The notes under the pieces are model-generated. The model was not told where the DNA came from and did no database searches. It worked only from the letters and a program-made list of their open reading frames with translations. The translations under genes and the position numbers were made by a program. From Brachypterus glaber (lineage: Eukaryota > Arthropoda > Insecta > Coleoptera > Kateretidae): a stretch of 64,000 nt of DNA. Below, piece after piece: positions 46,381-58,560 of the stretch. The DNA lies in contig OY294044.1 in NCBI GenBank assembly GCA_958510825.1, positions 102,338,893-102,402,892 on the forward strand, in the 5' to 3' direction. Every line of letters starts with the position of its first letter. Position 1 is the stretch's first letter.

Positions 46381-49300
46381 TTTTTGAAAAATGATAAGCA
46401 TTTTTCAAAAAGAAAATGTGCAACATTTTCCTGTTCGGTTCTTGCTTAAGTTGGAATTTCACAACACATTACAAAGACCAAAAACCTATATCTAAATCAT
46501 AAGAACAACTAAAACATTACTTTTAAGAACAACAAGTTATATCTTCCTTATACGTTTTATAGTTAATAATTTACATTATAACATACATAAACTTTACAAT
46601 AGGCATCTCTATTTTATTCATTATATCATAAACTTCAATAAAAAAAATCTTTACTGCGTATTGACAAATTTGCTAAGTTATACAGTTAATAATTATGCAA
46701 TATTATACAACTTTAATAACTGCAACTTCGCACACTTAAAAAAAAAATTATACCATTAATGAATAACCCCTTACATATTTCAACAAAAATAAAGTTCAAT
46801 ATTCATATAGCCACTTATTGGACTATTTAGAATCATTCGTTACTTACTATATTCGAAATATCCCTCGTATTGATACAACTTCTACTACTTCTCCGAGAAT
46901 CTCTAACTCATTTTATAATTAACTCCATTTATTTAAAAAAAAAATATACTATAGTATTCGCAAAATTTATTGCGACCAACCTCACTCACTATTTGTCGAC
47001 TATTTATCGGTGCCTATCTTATACTTCATAAAAAACTACCCATTTTTTTTTTTTTAGTTTTGAAACAAAAATTCATTCCTCCACTTGGGTAACATCACGG
47101 CTCCTGTCACCAGGTTACATGGCAATTTTCTTTGGTAACTGTAAATTATTGCAAATTAACCAAGACTGTTTGGTTCTGTGTTAAAAACACTACCTAACCC
47201 CCTGATTTAAAGTTTGAGTCTTTACTTAATTGTAATACTTTTTGTCAAATTTCTTACTATTTCCAGATTTTAATAATCGTACTATCGTAATACTCTTTGC
47301 GAAATTTTGCGCATATTTTCGTAAATTTCTTACAATTTTTCAAAAACCCAAAACTCCAAATCTGCACCATTTTATAACTTCCACTTTTGCTTAAGTAGCA
47401 AATTTAAAAACATAAAGGACTATGTCCTTCTTCAAACTTTTCATGTAACAAACAAGTGTTACTTATATTATAACACCAATATCTCGGACCTTTAATATAA
47501 TACGTCAATATATAATACTCCCAACTCGATATTTAACTTTACGTAACGTATCCCTCTAATATCCTAACTTTCTACGTAAATTTCAAGATAAATCCCAATA
47601 AAAATAAGCCTACATTGCAATGAATCGCAGGCGTTCTCAAGTTATCATATAAATGCTTTGAGACAGAATAAGTTTATTTGATTTATTTTAAACTACGTTA
47701 AGCTGTTTAACGATATATTACGCTTTTTTTTACCAACTGGTTAATTTTTTTTTTTTCACAAACATAACCCTCATAACCCTCATATATTCCAAACTTTTAC
47801 GTAAATTATAATAAAAAATCATCCTACATTGTAGGCGTTCTTAAGTTATTGTAATAACTTTTCTGAGACCTTTCCGATATTTTATTTTATTTACACTCTA
47901 TATTACTATAGGCAGAAAGACTACGTTAGCCTTCTGAAAGTAAAAGCTTAATAAATATATTTATTAGTTACATATATGCGATATACGCACACCTTTTATA
48001 CGACATTTCGAATTCACCAAAAAAAATACTAAAAAACAAAAACATAACTCATTATTGAACTTATTTTTGTTTATGCATATGTTTCACCCATTACACCAAA
48101 AATTGTACTTTCATTACAAAACATTACTAGTATTTTAATATACCCAACCAAAATAAATTTAATAATATATAACTTGCTGCCTTAATTTATTTTTGAACTG
48201 GACCTTTAAAACCTTTAATAACCTTTAACCTTAGTTTTTTTACAACAAAAACTGTTACTCAAATACATTTTAAAACTAATACAACTTTTTAACCTTTGTC
48301 CACAGAAAACTATTTTTGTTATAATTTTCATAAAATAAAACTGGCTTTCCCTATTTTTACAAACATTTAAATGGGAAAGCAAAATATGCGACCATCTGTG
48401 ACAATATGTGACTGTCTATCTCTTTGTGCAATAAATATCTTGCCTAAACAAAATAAAGTTATATAAACCAACGATAAAACTGTAAATTCCATAAAAAAAA
48501 ATAAAATAATTAAATACACGGAGAAAAATATAGTTACGTTCAGTGTGGCCAGTACTGAACAAACAGTATTTTTCCATAAAACTGTAGGTTTTCTCAGACT
48601 ATACTAAACAAATTCGCTTTGACTCAAAATTAATTTTTAAAAAAGTATAAACTGAAATTAAAAAAAAATAAAATATTATTTCGAAAGAAAATAAAAGTCT
48701 GAGAAGATAACAAAAAATACTCATTACGTTTGGGGTAGCTAATCCCAGACGAATAAATACTTTTTTTTTATAAACTGATTATTAACATCTCCAATAAGAT
48801 AGATAAAATTGTTTTATAAATATACTAAGATAAAAAACGAAGTCACAAAATAAACCATTAAATTTTCAAATCGTAAACACTATTAATTTTTATTACATAA
48901 ACACTTTTAAAGACCCAGCTTGCACCTGTGGGTGAAGAGAGACTTACGTATTTCCTATACACTGAAAGCAACATTACAAAATTACCATAAAGTGGTTCTT
49001 ACAATATATAAAAAAAAAATCATAAATCAACTAAGTACACATTTTTCAAAATATTTAAACTACAACCAAGAAGGCATTTCTTACATATGAAACCCAGATA
49101 TATTTTTTGTAATTCTTAAACATTTTGTTTAAATTTTCACACTAAATTACGCTAAAAAACATAAAATATTTCTGTTTCCATTAAAATAACAATCAAATTC
49201 CAGTTTAAAAAAATTATTAATACATGATAATCGTTAGAAAAAAAAAATCATACTAGGTACACTTTAATAAAAAAAAATAATTATTTCTATAAAATAAAAT

Positions 49301-50371
49301 TTAAAATTTAGTTTTCAAGAAAAATTTAATGAATTATAACCCTTAGAATAAAAGATAAAAAATTATGCTGTAGATATACGTTAATAATAAAATATCAAAT
49401 TTAAATTTCCCAAAAAAAATATAATAAAATAAAAAAAATATTTATTTAAAAAAAAAAAATATTACTTAAAAAAAAATTCTACTATTTAATGAAAAAAAAA
49501 ATCATACTATAAGTTCCAAAAAGTAAAAAAAAAATCTGAGAATAATTATTGTACGCTTTAATAAAAATATCATTTAAAAAAAAAAATTAATAAAATACAA
49601 ACCTAAAAAAAATTAATTACGTTTTTTTTTTATTAGTACTAAAAAAAAATATCGAAAAAATAAAAATACCCTGAAAAAATATTCCATTAAATAAAATAAG
49701 GTACACGCTAATGAATAAAACTAAATATATATTTTCTTTCCGTCCAGTTCAAATTAAAATTATCAAATACTCTAAACCTAAGTATATTCATTTCTTTCTG
49801 ACAAAGGAAAATACTATTGAAAAAAAATATTGCTTAAGTATTAAATCGTATTTTTATACTTTATTTTAAAGACAAAAAATTCTACCATTGTAATATAATT
49901 AAAATTAAAAACCAAAAACTCAACAAAAAACACTTATAATTTACAAAAATTTTAAATACGATTACATACTTTACAAATCTACAAAAAATAACTTGAGAAA
50001 AAACATACCAACATTTGAAAAAAAAAAAATTTTTCCCTTCAATTTATATTTTGCTATAGGCCTTAAAATTCTGCAATTTTTTCAAAATATCACCCTTCTT
50101 CCATTTTCATGATGCGGCCATTTTTTGATGTTTATCAGCTTTTCCAAAAATCTACTTGCCTTTTCTGCCATTATTTAAGTTTCTGAAGTGTCTGTTCCCT
50201 TAGCCTATTTTTGATTTTAAGCAAAAATAATCCAGTCTCACATCAAAAACGATTTTTTAAATTTATTTCTCATAAAAAATAAAATCATTCATATTACCGA
50301 CTCTTTTGTCATAATTTCGTTTCTTATTTGATTTTTTTTATTAATTACTTCTGCACAAAAATCGCTTTTGT
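46381..50371 (-). other. Non-coding interior of the LTR element
   Basis: Extremely AT-rich, with long A runs on the plus strand, especially 49180-49720. No gag, protease or polymerase motif was found. Since the LTRs appear identical, the lack of coding sequence is unlikely to be decay after this insertion. It points to an element already non-coding when copied. Confidence 0.75.
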
Positions 50372-50391
50372 CCCGTATGACTTGAACACCA
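50372..50391 (-). other. Candidate primer binding site
   Basis: On the minus strand TGGTGTTCAAGTCATACGGG begins one base inside the LTR. The TGG start fits pairing with the CCA end of a tRNA. The tRNA was not identified. Confidence 0.55.
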
Positions 50392-50392
50392 T

Positions 50393-51567
50393 TGTAGTGA
50401 AGTGGTATTTTTACTATTAATAAATATTTTTCTACTAATGTTGTGAAGTTGAAAATTCGATCACTAATTTAGTGAAGTGGTATATAATTCGGTTATAGCC
50501 GAGCAGATATTATAACTTTCATTATAACTTACTCATTTAGGTTGGCCATACAATCTTCTATCGTACTTAAAGTATACCCGAGCGGAGAATATACTTAACC
50601 ACTTATCACTTTATTCGGGAGCGGGTATTCTAGGAGACGGCGCTTAGGAAACAGATAAAACGATTTCTTCTTAACTTATGAATAATATATTAAATAAATG
50701 TGAATAAATTCTTCAATAACACGAAAAGATCAATTCTTACTTCTAAGTCCTATTTCTATGCAAAGCCCTTAAATTCTAATTTCCATTATATATTAGTTTT
50801 CCATTAAATACTACTAACTTAAAACATTCTATGTTTGAAATCCCAACTATTCGCAATCATTTTCAAATTCCAATTTATTTTCCACATTTTTCTTAGTGTA
50901 TATTAAAGCTGGTTCGTATAAGTCATTTAAATTATTTTACAAAATATTTTTCAAAGTTAATTAATATTCGTCAAAATTTCTATCAGTGTTCATACTATCA
51001 ATATTTATAAGTGTCCAAAATTATTTTTATGTATAATAAAACGAGTCTCAAAATTTTTCTAAGTTTAAAAACTATTTTAAATTCAAGAATAAATCTCAAA
51101 ATTAATTCTCACAGAAACTACATTTTCACTTTTGAATTTGTCATAGTGACACCCTGAATAAAACTGAATAATTATGAATCTTTTCATGAGTTTATATACC
51201 CAATAAGAAGGTCACTAGTTAAATTTATTTGACAATGCTATTAGCGCAAAATATCTACAAAGATACCGCGCATATTTAATTACCCCGACAAAAGAGTTTC
51301 AGTCTCATCAATTTGCAAGCTAATTGCTATTTCTGACATCTGAAACGATCATTTTGACCATAAATTAAATTCGTATAAACAATTTAGATTATTAGACAAC
51401 TTTTAAATTATACCGACAAGAATTACCGAGGAGGGGTCCGATCAAATGTAGGACACACCGAACTCTTCCGAAGCCGAATCTCGTGAAGCCAGATTGTATC
51501 ATAGCGCAATATTAAAGAAATATTATTTTAAAATTTTAACAACATATAAAATATTCAGATCATAACA
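50393..51567 (-). repeat. LTR (5' LTR in minus orientation, likely promoter)
   Basis: 1175 bases, same sequence as the left LTR. The TATA-like GGGTATATAAACTC on the minus strand at plus 51188-51201 would drive transcription leftward into the interior. Confidence 0.93.
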
Positions 51568-51571
51568 CAGT

Positions 51572-51842
51572 GTTATTAATAATGCAATCAATGTATTAGC
51601 CTAATTTTTATGCAATGGTGAATTTTTAAATTAAACGTTTGGCATCAAAATTAAAGTAGGAGGCACCAACACCATATGTCACGTGACATAAATAAAAATA
51701 CTCTAAAAAGTGTTGTGAAAGATTTTCTTTCACAACTTATAACTTATAACCTATACCTACCCTATAAGGTTTACAACGAGACGTATGACTGAGAGTTTTT
51801 CCACACACACTTTTTTTTTTAATTTTCTTGATTATTTTTTCA
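51572..51842. other. Spacer right of LTR element
   Basis: GTTGTGAAAGATTTTCTTTCACAAC at 51710-51735 is a short perfect hairpin. No gene is present. Confidence 0.4.
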
Positions 51843-51957
51843 CGTTTTTATCAAGCAATCATTTAACAATATTTCTGACCACGTGTTTATTTCTGTCGAA
51901 TAATATTACAGTTATATAGGGAATATTCTACTGTAGAAAATTCTAGTGAGAATCGCT
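51843..51957. repeat. 115-bp dispersed repeat, copy 2
   Basis: Same orientation and length as 33926-34040, differing at scattered positions (TCAAGCAATCATTTAAC against TCAACCAATCATTTTAC). Confidence 0.75.
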
Positions 51958-53720
51958 GTTTTTGTTTTTCGGTATTTCTCTTTTACAAAAAGATTTCATA
52001 CCTAAAACTAATTAATAATTAAATATTAATATATTACTATTTATAATGATTGTTATAACTTTATTATTTACCAAAAATACAACAAAATATTCTTTTTATA
52101 AAATGTAATAACAGTTTTTATAGGTTGACTTTTATGAACAAAACTAGCGCAGTACCTCGCTAGTCAGTACTACAGTGACTGAACTATTGACAGAACCATC
52201 ATTTGCAATTTAAAAATGGACAAAAAAGGTTTTAGATTAGTAATTGAGAATGGAATTAAATAAACCATATCAAAGAATATGCCTGTAAAAATATTAAGAT
52301 GAGTAATAAAACAATTTATATCATTTTGCTATGAAAAAAATATAAAAGTTGGTTTGACATATTATAAATTGTTAAAAAATAATCTTCCGATCGTTTGGAC
52401 TTAATAATTACACACAATTCTTCGAATTATCGGAAAAAATTCACAGTTTTCATTCAAATTTGCTGTCAAATTAAATTTTCTTGAAAACACCGAATTTTAC
52501 CGCATAATTCTCATCCTCTTGTGTAATTATATATGAAAATATTATTAGCGTTTTGTGTTCCAAAAAATGCGATATGTACTTTATTTAGTCATAAATTAAT
52601 TATTATTTAAACCTCTTGTTTTTGTTTGCCTGATATTCATTATTCGGTTTGTGTGCGCTGCGGTAGTCTGACCTATCTAGGTGATAAATTGCTGTACTGC
52701 TAAAGATATTTGATTTATTGCTGAATTGCTTATAAATTGTAATAATTAACAAAATGATAACTACTCAGATATCTAAGAGAAAAGTTTATTTTTGCAAGAT
52801 CAGGCAGTTTGACATGTTTACTAGCTTAATTATAACAGATTTATTAAGAGTAGAACTTGACTTTGTTCTTCATTATTATTAACAATTTATGCCAATTATC
52901 TTAAAAAAATATTTTTATGGTGCATTGACTACTCAAGAAACGATCTGTATTTTTTTTGTTATTGGTGAAAATTATAAACTTAAATAAAAGTAGTAAAAAC
53001 ATGACTACTCAGTTACAGACACTCAAAAATAGAAGATTGCCCAGCTACAGACATAGCGATACCCACTTACAGACAATACACATAATACCAAATTTATTTA
53101 AATAGATTTTTAATATAATAATTATCAAACTGAAAAATAAACCAAGAAAACTTTAAATAATAAACCAAATTAAAAAAAAAACTTGTATTTTTTTGTTTGA
53201 AATATGTAATATTAAAAAAATATAAAAATTTATACTTTAAAATACAAAAATCAAACACTAAGAAAAAGAAACAAAAATAAATACTTATTGTTAATAAAAA
53301 CATTTTTTTAATTTTGCTGTTAAATCCTTGGTTACTACATAAATAACAAGAATAAAAAAAAAACAAAATAAAGTACAGAAAACAGCCCTTAGGATTGCAC
53401 CGTGAAGTGTTTTATCATTAATAATGATTCGTTTGGACTTTTTAATAATTATTGACTTTAGGAGATGCTTCTTTGCCGATGTCCTCTAAAAACTGTCTTA
53501 GTTCTGACATAGTAAGCAGTTTCATATAATTAATACTAATTAATTATTATTATTAATTTTGGAAACCTTCTTTAAACAATCAAAAAGTTCAAACCCTTCT
53601 TTAAAAAATAAAGTTTTTGAAAATTTATGTAAACATCTGTTTTTCTACTTTATAGTTATACATTACGTTTAATTAATAGAAGGGTTTTAATTTTAAATAG
53701 TTGTTTTTATATTATTTTAT
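51958..53720. other. Unassigned AT-rich DNA
   Basis: No recognised gene. Three similar phrases (CTACTCAGTTACAGACA, CCCAGCTACAGACATAGC, CCCACTTACAGACAATAC) at 53005-53085 form a tiny decayed tandem repeat. The 90-codon minus frame at 53094-53366 is low complexity. Confidence 0.4.
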
Positions 53721-54045
53721 TGACTTAGTGCTCTTTACTTGTAAGCCGACGTAGTGGGCCTACAAGAAAAAAGGCACTAAGTCCATGTCTTTTTTTAAAT
53801 TTAGTTGAATTAAACTACTTCAATTTTTCTTTATTTAACTTCAAATGGGACATTATTATGTCCAAACATGTCATTGCAATAAGCTGTAGTTTTTTTCCAA
53901 AAACAATCATTACAAAAATTAAAAAACAACAATGAAAGTTAAATTTTTTAATATCTCAAAACCATGTTTTTGGATTTAGTGCTCTTTACTTGTAAGCCGA
54001 CGATATTATAATAATTATTATATTATAATAATCATCGACACATAA
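53721..54045. repeat. Repeated hairpin block TTAGTGCTCTTTACTTGTAA
   Basis: TTAGTGCTCTTTACTTGTAA then GCCGACG occurs at 53726 and again at 53977. After the first copy an imperfect inverse (GGGCCTACAAGAAAAAAGGC then ACTAAGTCC) forms a hairpin at 53722-53783. After the second, an AT palindrome (CGACGATATTATAATAATTA onward) ends at 54045. Confidence 0.65.
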
Positions 54046-54479
54046 TTAACCCTTCGTATGTACGTACCCTGTTTTATCTAATTTCTTAACACACTGTTTA
54101 ACTAACGACAACCTTTTAGTGTGTCATACTTAACCTCAAACAGATTTGTTAGGAAGAAACAAAACTTGAAATAAAGTACCTATATGAAGGTAACATTTTG
54201 TTTATGTATTCATAAAGCTAAATGTACAAAGTCTATTACTTGTTGTCACCTAATTTGCTCAGTAACTACTCTAGATTAATATAACAAGGGTTTTTGCATT
54301 ATTTTGAAAACTACTTGCCTACTAGATGTGAATATTAACTATCTTCTAAATAATTACGGTGAAACATTATATTAACTAATATAATTAAAGGTAACATACG
54401 TTTCGAAAAATTATTCGTGAAATTTTAAACAAAATAAAAAACTTTTTAAACATAGACATAATTAAAGGTGTTTTAGTAA
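54046..54479. other. Unassigned DNA
   Basis: Nothing recognised. Confidence 0.35.
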
Positions 54480-54624
54480 GGGCATATCCACAGTCTCGCA
54501 TAACAACATAGTATATAACAGTGCGATGCCGTGATTGGCTTGATTAGCTGCCATGTATCTTGTAAGCCAAGCACGGCATCGCATTCTTATGTTTTATGTT
54601 CTTATGCAAGCTTCTCGTTAGGCC
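54480..54624. mobile_element. 145-bp MITE, second copy
   Basis: Same tips as the copy at 44134 (GGGCATATCCACAGTCTCGC) and the same 145-base length. GTAA stands left and TTAA right. The right arm is more diverged (GCAAGCTTCTCGTTAGGCC). Confidence 0.8.
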
Positions 54625-54726
54625 TTAAGGAATGCAAATTAATTTACATATCTAATTAGGTAGCTACAATTATTAGTTTTTGCACAATAACCGCTTTTTC
54701 TTGCTGATACAAAAAATGGTATTATA

Positions 54727-55410
54727 CACGGTTGCAGTCTTTTCGCATTATATTAAAGATTATTCTACATCGCGAAACATGAAAACCGAACAAAAGAACA
54801 CATGTATGGAAATAATCTCTAAGGAAGCTACGGGCCTTCGAAGATGGACATATTGAATGGAGAACAAAAAAGCACAAAAAAAACTTTGATTATGCAGAGC
54901 GATTCTTTATTTAAAACTAAGCAAAAAAGTATTCTTCACTTAAATTTAATATTAAAGTAGTAATAGCCTTTTAAAAAGTAACATTTTTGGTGGAACAAAT
55001 GTTACTTCCTCTTAATTGCATTGTTTTTTGAAAACGGTTGCTCCTACAATGTTACTCTATATGATATTTTCTATGTATTTTTACTCAAGGTAACAATATT
55101 TTTACAAAAAAAAAAAAATAAAAAAAAATACACATAAAAAAGTTTGAGACAAAAAGACCGTCTGGAAAGATTCAAACATATAAATTAACATAAACCAATT
55201 GTCCCTATTAATACTAGTATACCTACAAAACCCCGTCACTCTAGCTCAAAGGGTATTTAAAAAAATAAAAATCTTAATTTTAGTACAATTTTAAAGATTC
55301 GTAACTCTCTTAGGGTTCGTTTCCGGACCTATGTTCCCATGCTGGTTTTTCATATTTTGTGATGTAGAATCATCCCCTTTATTTAATGTCAAGAGACTGC
55401 AAACACCGTC
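54727..55410. mobile_element. Foldback element, family E, both tips present
   Basis: Tips CACGGTTGCAGTC and (inverse) GACGGTGTTTGCAGTC with TA on both sides. Inside are GGAAGCTACGGGCCTTCGAA, AAAAGGTTGCTCCTACAATG-like and TACTCAAGGTAAC blocks that parallel the 1174-bp family. It is related to 18715-19419. Confidence 0.75.
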
Positions 55411-55846
55411 TATAAAAATCAAGCAAACATAACTACAAAATGGACTATTTTTTTACAGCAGAAACCATTAAAAGTTTTTAACTTTTGCTCTCCCTAAAAA
55501 AGGGGTCTCCACTGGGTTGCAATGTCACTTCCTTACAGCTTTGAATGTAACTATAATTACTTTCAATTGCCAACAAAAAAAACTTAATTTTGAACAAAAC
55601 GATTATTTTTTTTTAAACACTTCAAATCAAGTTGGAAAGAACTTTGTAAATGTCTTTTTATTAAAGGTCTTACATTAGGCAACTTCCATGATAATATAAT
55701 ACTATGCAATAAAAAATTAGCCACTAAAATCTTCTAGTTTTGAATTAAAAATTATATATTATTATATTGGCTAACTTTTTATTGCAACACGAAACTTAAA
55801 CCAAATTTTATTTATGGTTTAATTAAATTTTTCTTTTTTTTTGCAG
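55411..55846. other. Possible intron sequence
   Basis: AT-rich, ending in a pyrimidine tract and TTGCAG at 55841-55846. ATTATATTGGCTAACTTTTT pairs loosely with AAAAAATTAGCCACTAAAAT upstream. No gene is present. Confidence 0.35.
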
Positions 55847-55938
55847 GTGTTTGATTGTCGTTATGTCACAACTACAAGTGGAATGTTTGAGGCTCTGTGC
55901 AACCATATTAAGTATAGTACCAATAAAGGAAATATAAG
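55847..55938 (+). CDS. Candidate internal exon of an unidentified host gene
   Basis: A 92-base segment is bounded by a strong acceptor (TTTTTCTTTTTTTTGCAG) and a GT donor (AAG then GTAATT). Frame 1 is open throughout and reads [18 protein letters not shown] followed by [13 protein letters not shown], a well-mixed composition unlike the low-complexity frames around it. The base composition is also richer in G and C than its flanks. I do not recognise the family. Frame 2 is open until a stop at the exon end, so frame choice rests on composition. No neighbouring exons were found in the window, which would be expected if the introns are filled with transposons. Confidence 0.45.
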
Positions 55939-56250
55939 GTAATTATATATTTTTAATATATTTTTTTTATACTATAAGTAGTAAAATGTATAAGGGTTTT
56001 TCAACGAACTGACTATTAAGAATTAACCCAATGACAGAAAAGATAGTAAATAGATGACAACTCAATCTGATATTTCATTGGTCAAGTTCATAATTTAAAT
56101 AATAATAATATTAATAATAATAATAATAATAATGTTTATTAATCTAATTATCACAAAAAAGGATGTTAGACAAGTCAAATATACAATAATGATTTTTAAA
56201 AATTAAATTTCATACTAAAAATTTTATTACAAAGAATATTAGCTATATTA

Positions 56251-57153
56251 TTAATTGTTTGAAACATATTGAAGAAATTCGTCCACGGAGTAAAATGCTT
56301 TGTTTAATAACAATTGTTTTAATTTAGATAAGAATGGTTTTAAATTTTTAGACCTTAAACTGTTCGGTAATTTATTATAAAAAATTGCACCTTGGTAGTG
56401 AGGATCAGATTCAAAAAGTGCCAATCTATGTCGTGAATACTGCAGATCTCTATTTCTAGTGTCATATTCGTGATAAAGGTTTAAAGTAGGTAAAGTGTTA
56501 AAATTTTGTTTAATAAATTTTAATGTTTCAAAAATGTATAGACACGGCAAAGTAAAAATTGATTCCTCAATAAAACTATTTTTACAAGTATCCCTGTATC
56601 GGAGATTAAGCAAACATCTAATGGCTCGTTTTTGCATTAAAAAAACACGATCTACCGTTGACGAATTTCCCCAGAATATGATTCCATATCGTAATATGGA
56701 TTCAAAATTTGAATAATAAAAAACTTTTGTAACATGTTTACTAGTTATTTCTGAGAGTCTTTTTATAGCATAGCAGTATGATGAACATTTTTTTGTTAAT
56801 TCTTCAACATGAGTTTTCCAACTAAGAGACGAGTCAATATTTATACCCAAAAGTTTTACGCTTGTTACCTGTTGTATGCTTTTTTTATTTAGCTTAATAA
56901 GTGAGCTTTGTGTATATCTATGAGGACAGGGTTGAAACTGTATTGAATATGTCTTTTCTTGGTTTAAACTTAAGGCATTATTAGAAAAGTAATTAAAAAC
57001 ATCTTTAAGGCTGCTGTTTAACTGACTCACTACATTTTCTTGTTCTTTATCTGAGGCTAATAAAGTGACATCGTCGGCAAAGGCACAAAAAAAGATTGAC
57101 AAATTTTCGTCTAAATCATTACAATATAGTAAAAATAGCAACGGCCCTAGCAC
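56251..57153 (-). pseudogene. LINE reverse transcriptase, C-terminal part
   Basis: 300 codons. It resumes at GPLLFLLYCNDL, then FADD (plus 57070-57081) with the two catalytic Asp, LLGINIDSSLSWKTHV, an RY-IIFWGNS thumb region and the C-terminal NKLPNSLRSKNLKPF, ending YSVDEFLQY. This ending is typical of CR1/Daphne-like LINEs. Together with the upstream frame it forms one gene disrupted by a loss of about ten bases at the PQGS box. No other disabling change is seen in these 300 codons, so the copy is not very old. Confidence 0.87.
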
Positions 57154-57154
57154 G

Positions 57155-57991
57155 CTACCCTATATCTACTGAACTTAAAACTGAGTTTGCACCTTCATAG
57201 CTAACAAATTGTTTTCTGTTAGTTAAGTAACTTTTTAACAGATTGTTACATTTACCACGCAAACCATAGTACTCTATTTTTTTTAGCAAAAGTTCAGGAT
57301 CCACACAATCGAATGCTTTTGTGAGATCAATCAATAATGCCATAACTTTTTCATTATTGCCCATGTCCTTGTAGATTTTCTTAATTATTTCTAATAAAGC
57401 GGTTATAGTGGACCTTTTAGTCCTGAAGCCATGCTGTGCAGAACTTATTAAGCTAAATGTTTCTAAAAAGTCGATAATCCTTTTTGCCAAGAGTTTTTCA
57501 AATATCTTTGAAAAGTTTGACAAAAGAGCTATAGGCCGATAATTTGAAATTTGTTTTGAGTCTCCTTTCTTATACAGGGGTATTACTTTAGATAGTTTTA
57601 GAGTATTTGGAAATTCACCGTCTTCAAAACATTTATTTATAATATGTGACAAGGGTAAGGAAATATGTTCAGCACATTTTTTAAGAACTTCTGTAGAAAA
57701 ATTATCGGGACCGCAAGCAGTAGTATTTTTTAAGCCTCTAATTGTATTTAATACTTCATTTTCAGTGACTTCGGCCAAAAATATTGTATTATAAAAATAT
57801 TCAGGATTTTTGTAATTAAATTCGGGATTTTTTGATATGTTTTTTTGTGTAAGTTTGGGAAGGTTAATAAAATATTCATTAAATTTATTTGCAATTATTG
57901 AATTATCTTGACAAGGCTTATTATCTATGTTAATGGATTTTGTTTCAGCTCTTGATTTATTTTTAGTGTTTGAATTAATTATTGACCACAC
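57155..57991 (-). pseudogene. LINE reverse transcriptase, N-terminal part
   Basis: 278 codons open, with the first codon read as GTG inside a longer reading phase. Motifs: TACGPDNFSTEVLK (linker before the polymerase), VIPLYKKGDSKQISNYRPIA (motif 1), QHGFRTKRST and LIDLTKAFDCVD (first catalytic Asp), then KSYLTNRKQFVSY. The frame stops at 57155 just before the conserved PQGS box. The next bases continue the protein in another frame. Confidence 0.85.
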
Positions 57992-58010
57992 GGTTTTAGT
58001 TTTGTAAATT

Positions 58011-58558
58011 CCACTTAATCACGTATTTTTACACTAAAAAAATTAAAAGTTTACACTTGCTTTACACTCAAACTGGTACGTATTTATGACACTCACAAAA
58101 GTTGTAATATCATGGTGGTAAAAAAAGTGGTAAACTCACCATACATTCAAATTATTTTAAGAACTTTCAGTTTAAAATTTACCATACAGACTCAGAATTT
58201 CAGAGTGTTTGGCCTAAACCTGTTCCATTAACACATTTTAATGTACCTTGCTGTGGCTCTAAGTGAAATGTTATATTAAAAAAATATATATTAATTTTTG
58301 GTTATATTTGACAACTGTTAAGAGCAGGGTTTGCTCCACCGAGAAACAGCTCCTAACATATCAAAGCAACTGATGTTATTGTTCGGCATACGGATGTGTG
58401 GCTATGACGCTTATGACGTAAATAAGAGAAAGCGAGTGATACCTCCCCCTTTCGTCGTAGCTATTCAGCCGTGTGGAGAACTATAAACCTGTTGCAAAAA
58501 AGTGGAGAAAGAAGAGTAGGGGCAGCTTTGGCTTGAACACAGAGTGCAAAATCTACAT
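58011..58558. other. Unassigned DNA, partly GC-richer
   Basis: The patch 58330-58560 (AGCTCCTAACATATCAAAGC, TTATGACGTAAATAAGAG) has higher GC than its flanks but no open frame or known motif. Confidence 0.35.
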
Positions 58559-58560
58559 TA

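Larger units (their letters stand above)
45191..51567 (-). mobile_element. Complete non-coding LTR retrotransposon (LARD-like), recent
   Basis: Two direct 1175-base LTRs, identical as far as line-by-line reading shows, bound a 4027-base interior. CAGT precedes the left LTR (45187-45190) and follows the right LTR (51568-51571), a 4-bp target duplication. On the minus strand the LTR starts TGTTATGATC and ends CACTTCACTACA. A polypurine tract lies next to the left LTR and a TGG-starting primer-site candidate next to the right LTR, fixing the orientation. The interior has no open frame of 60 codons on either strand. It therefore needs proteins from another element, as in large retrotransposon derivatives. 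Confidence 0.9.
56101..58010 (-). mobile_element. 5'-truncated Jockey/CR1-like LINE
   Basis: On the minus strand, a reverse transcriptase region is followed by a short 3' UTR and an ATT/TTA repeat tail (plus 56101-56133). Similarity starts at about 58005 within a KTKTVWSIIN phrase, after which upstream DNA is unrelated. This is classic 5' truncation. Confidence 0.85.

Noticed and set aside
52215..52263. Short ATG frame MDKKGFRLVIENGIK
   Set aside because: Only 15 codons before a stop and no clear splice donor in frame.
53094..53366. 90-codon minus frame rich in Phe and Tyr
   Set aside because: Low-complexity translation of an A-rich stretch.
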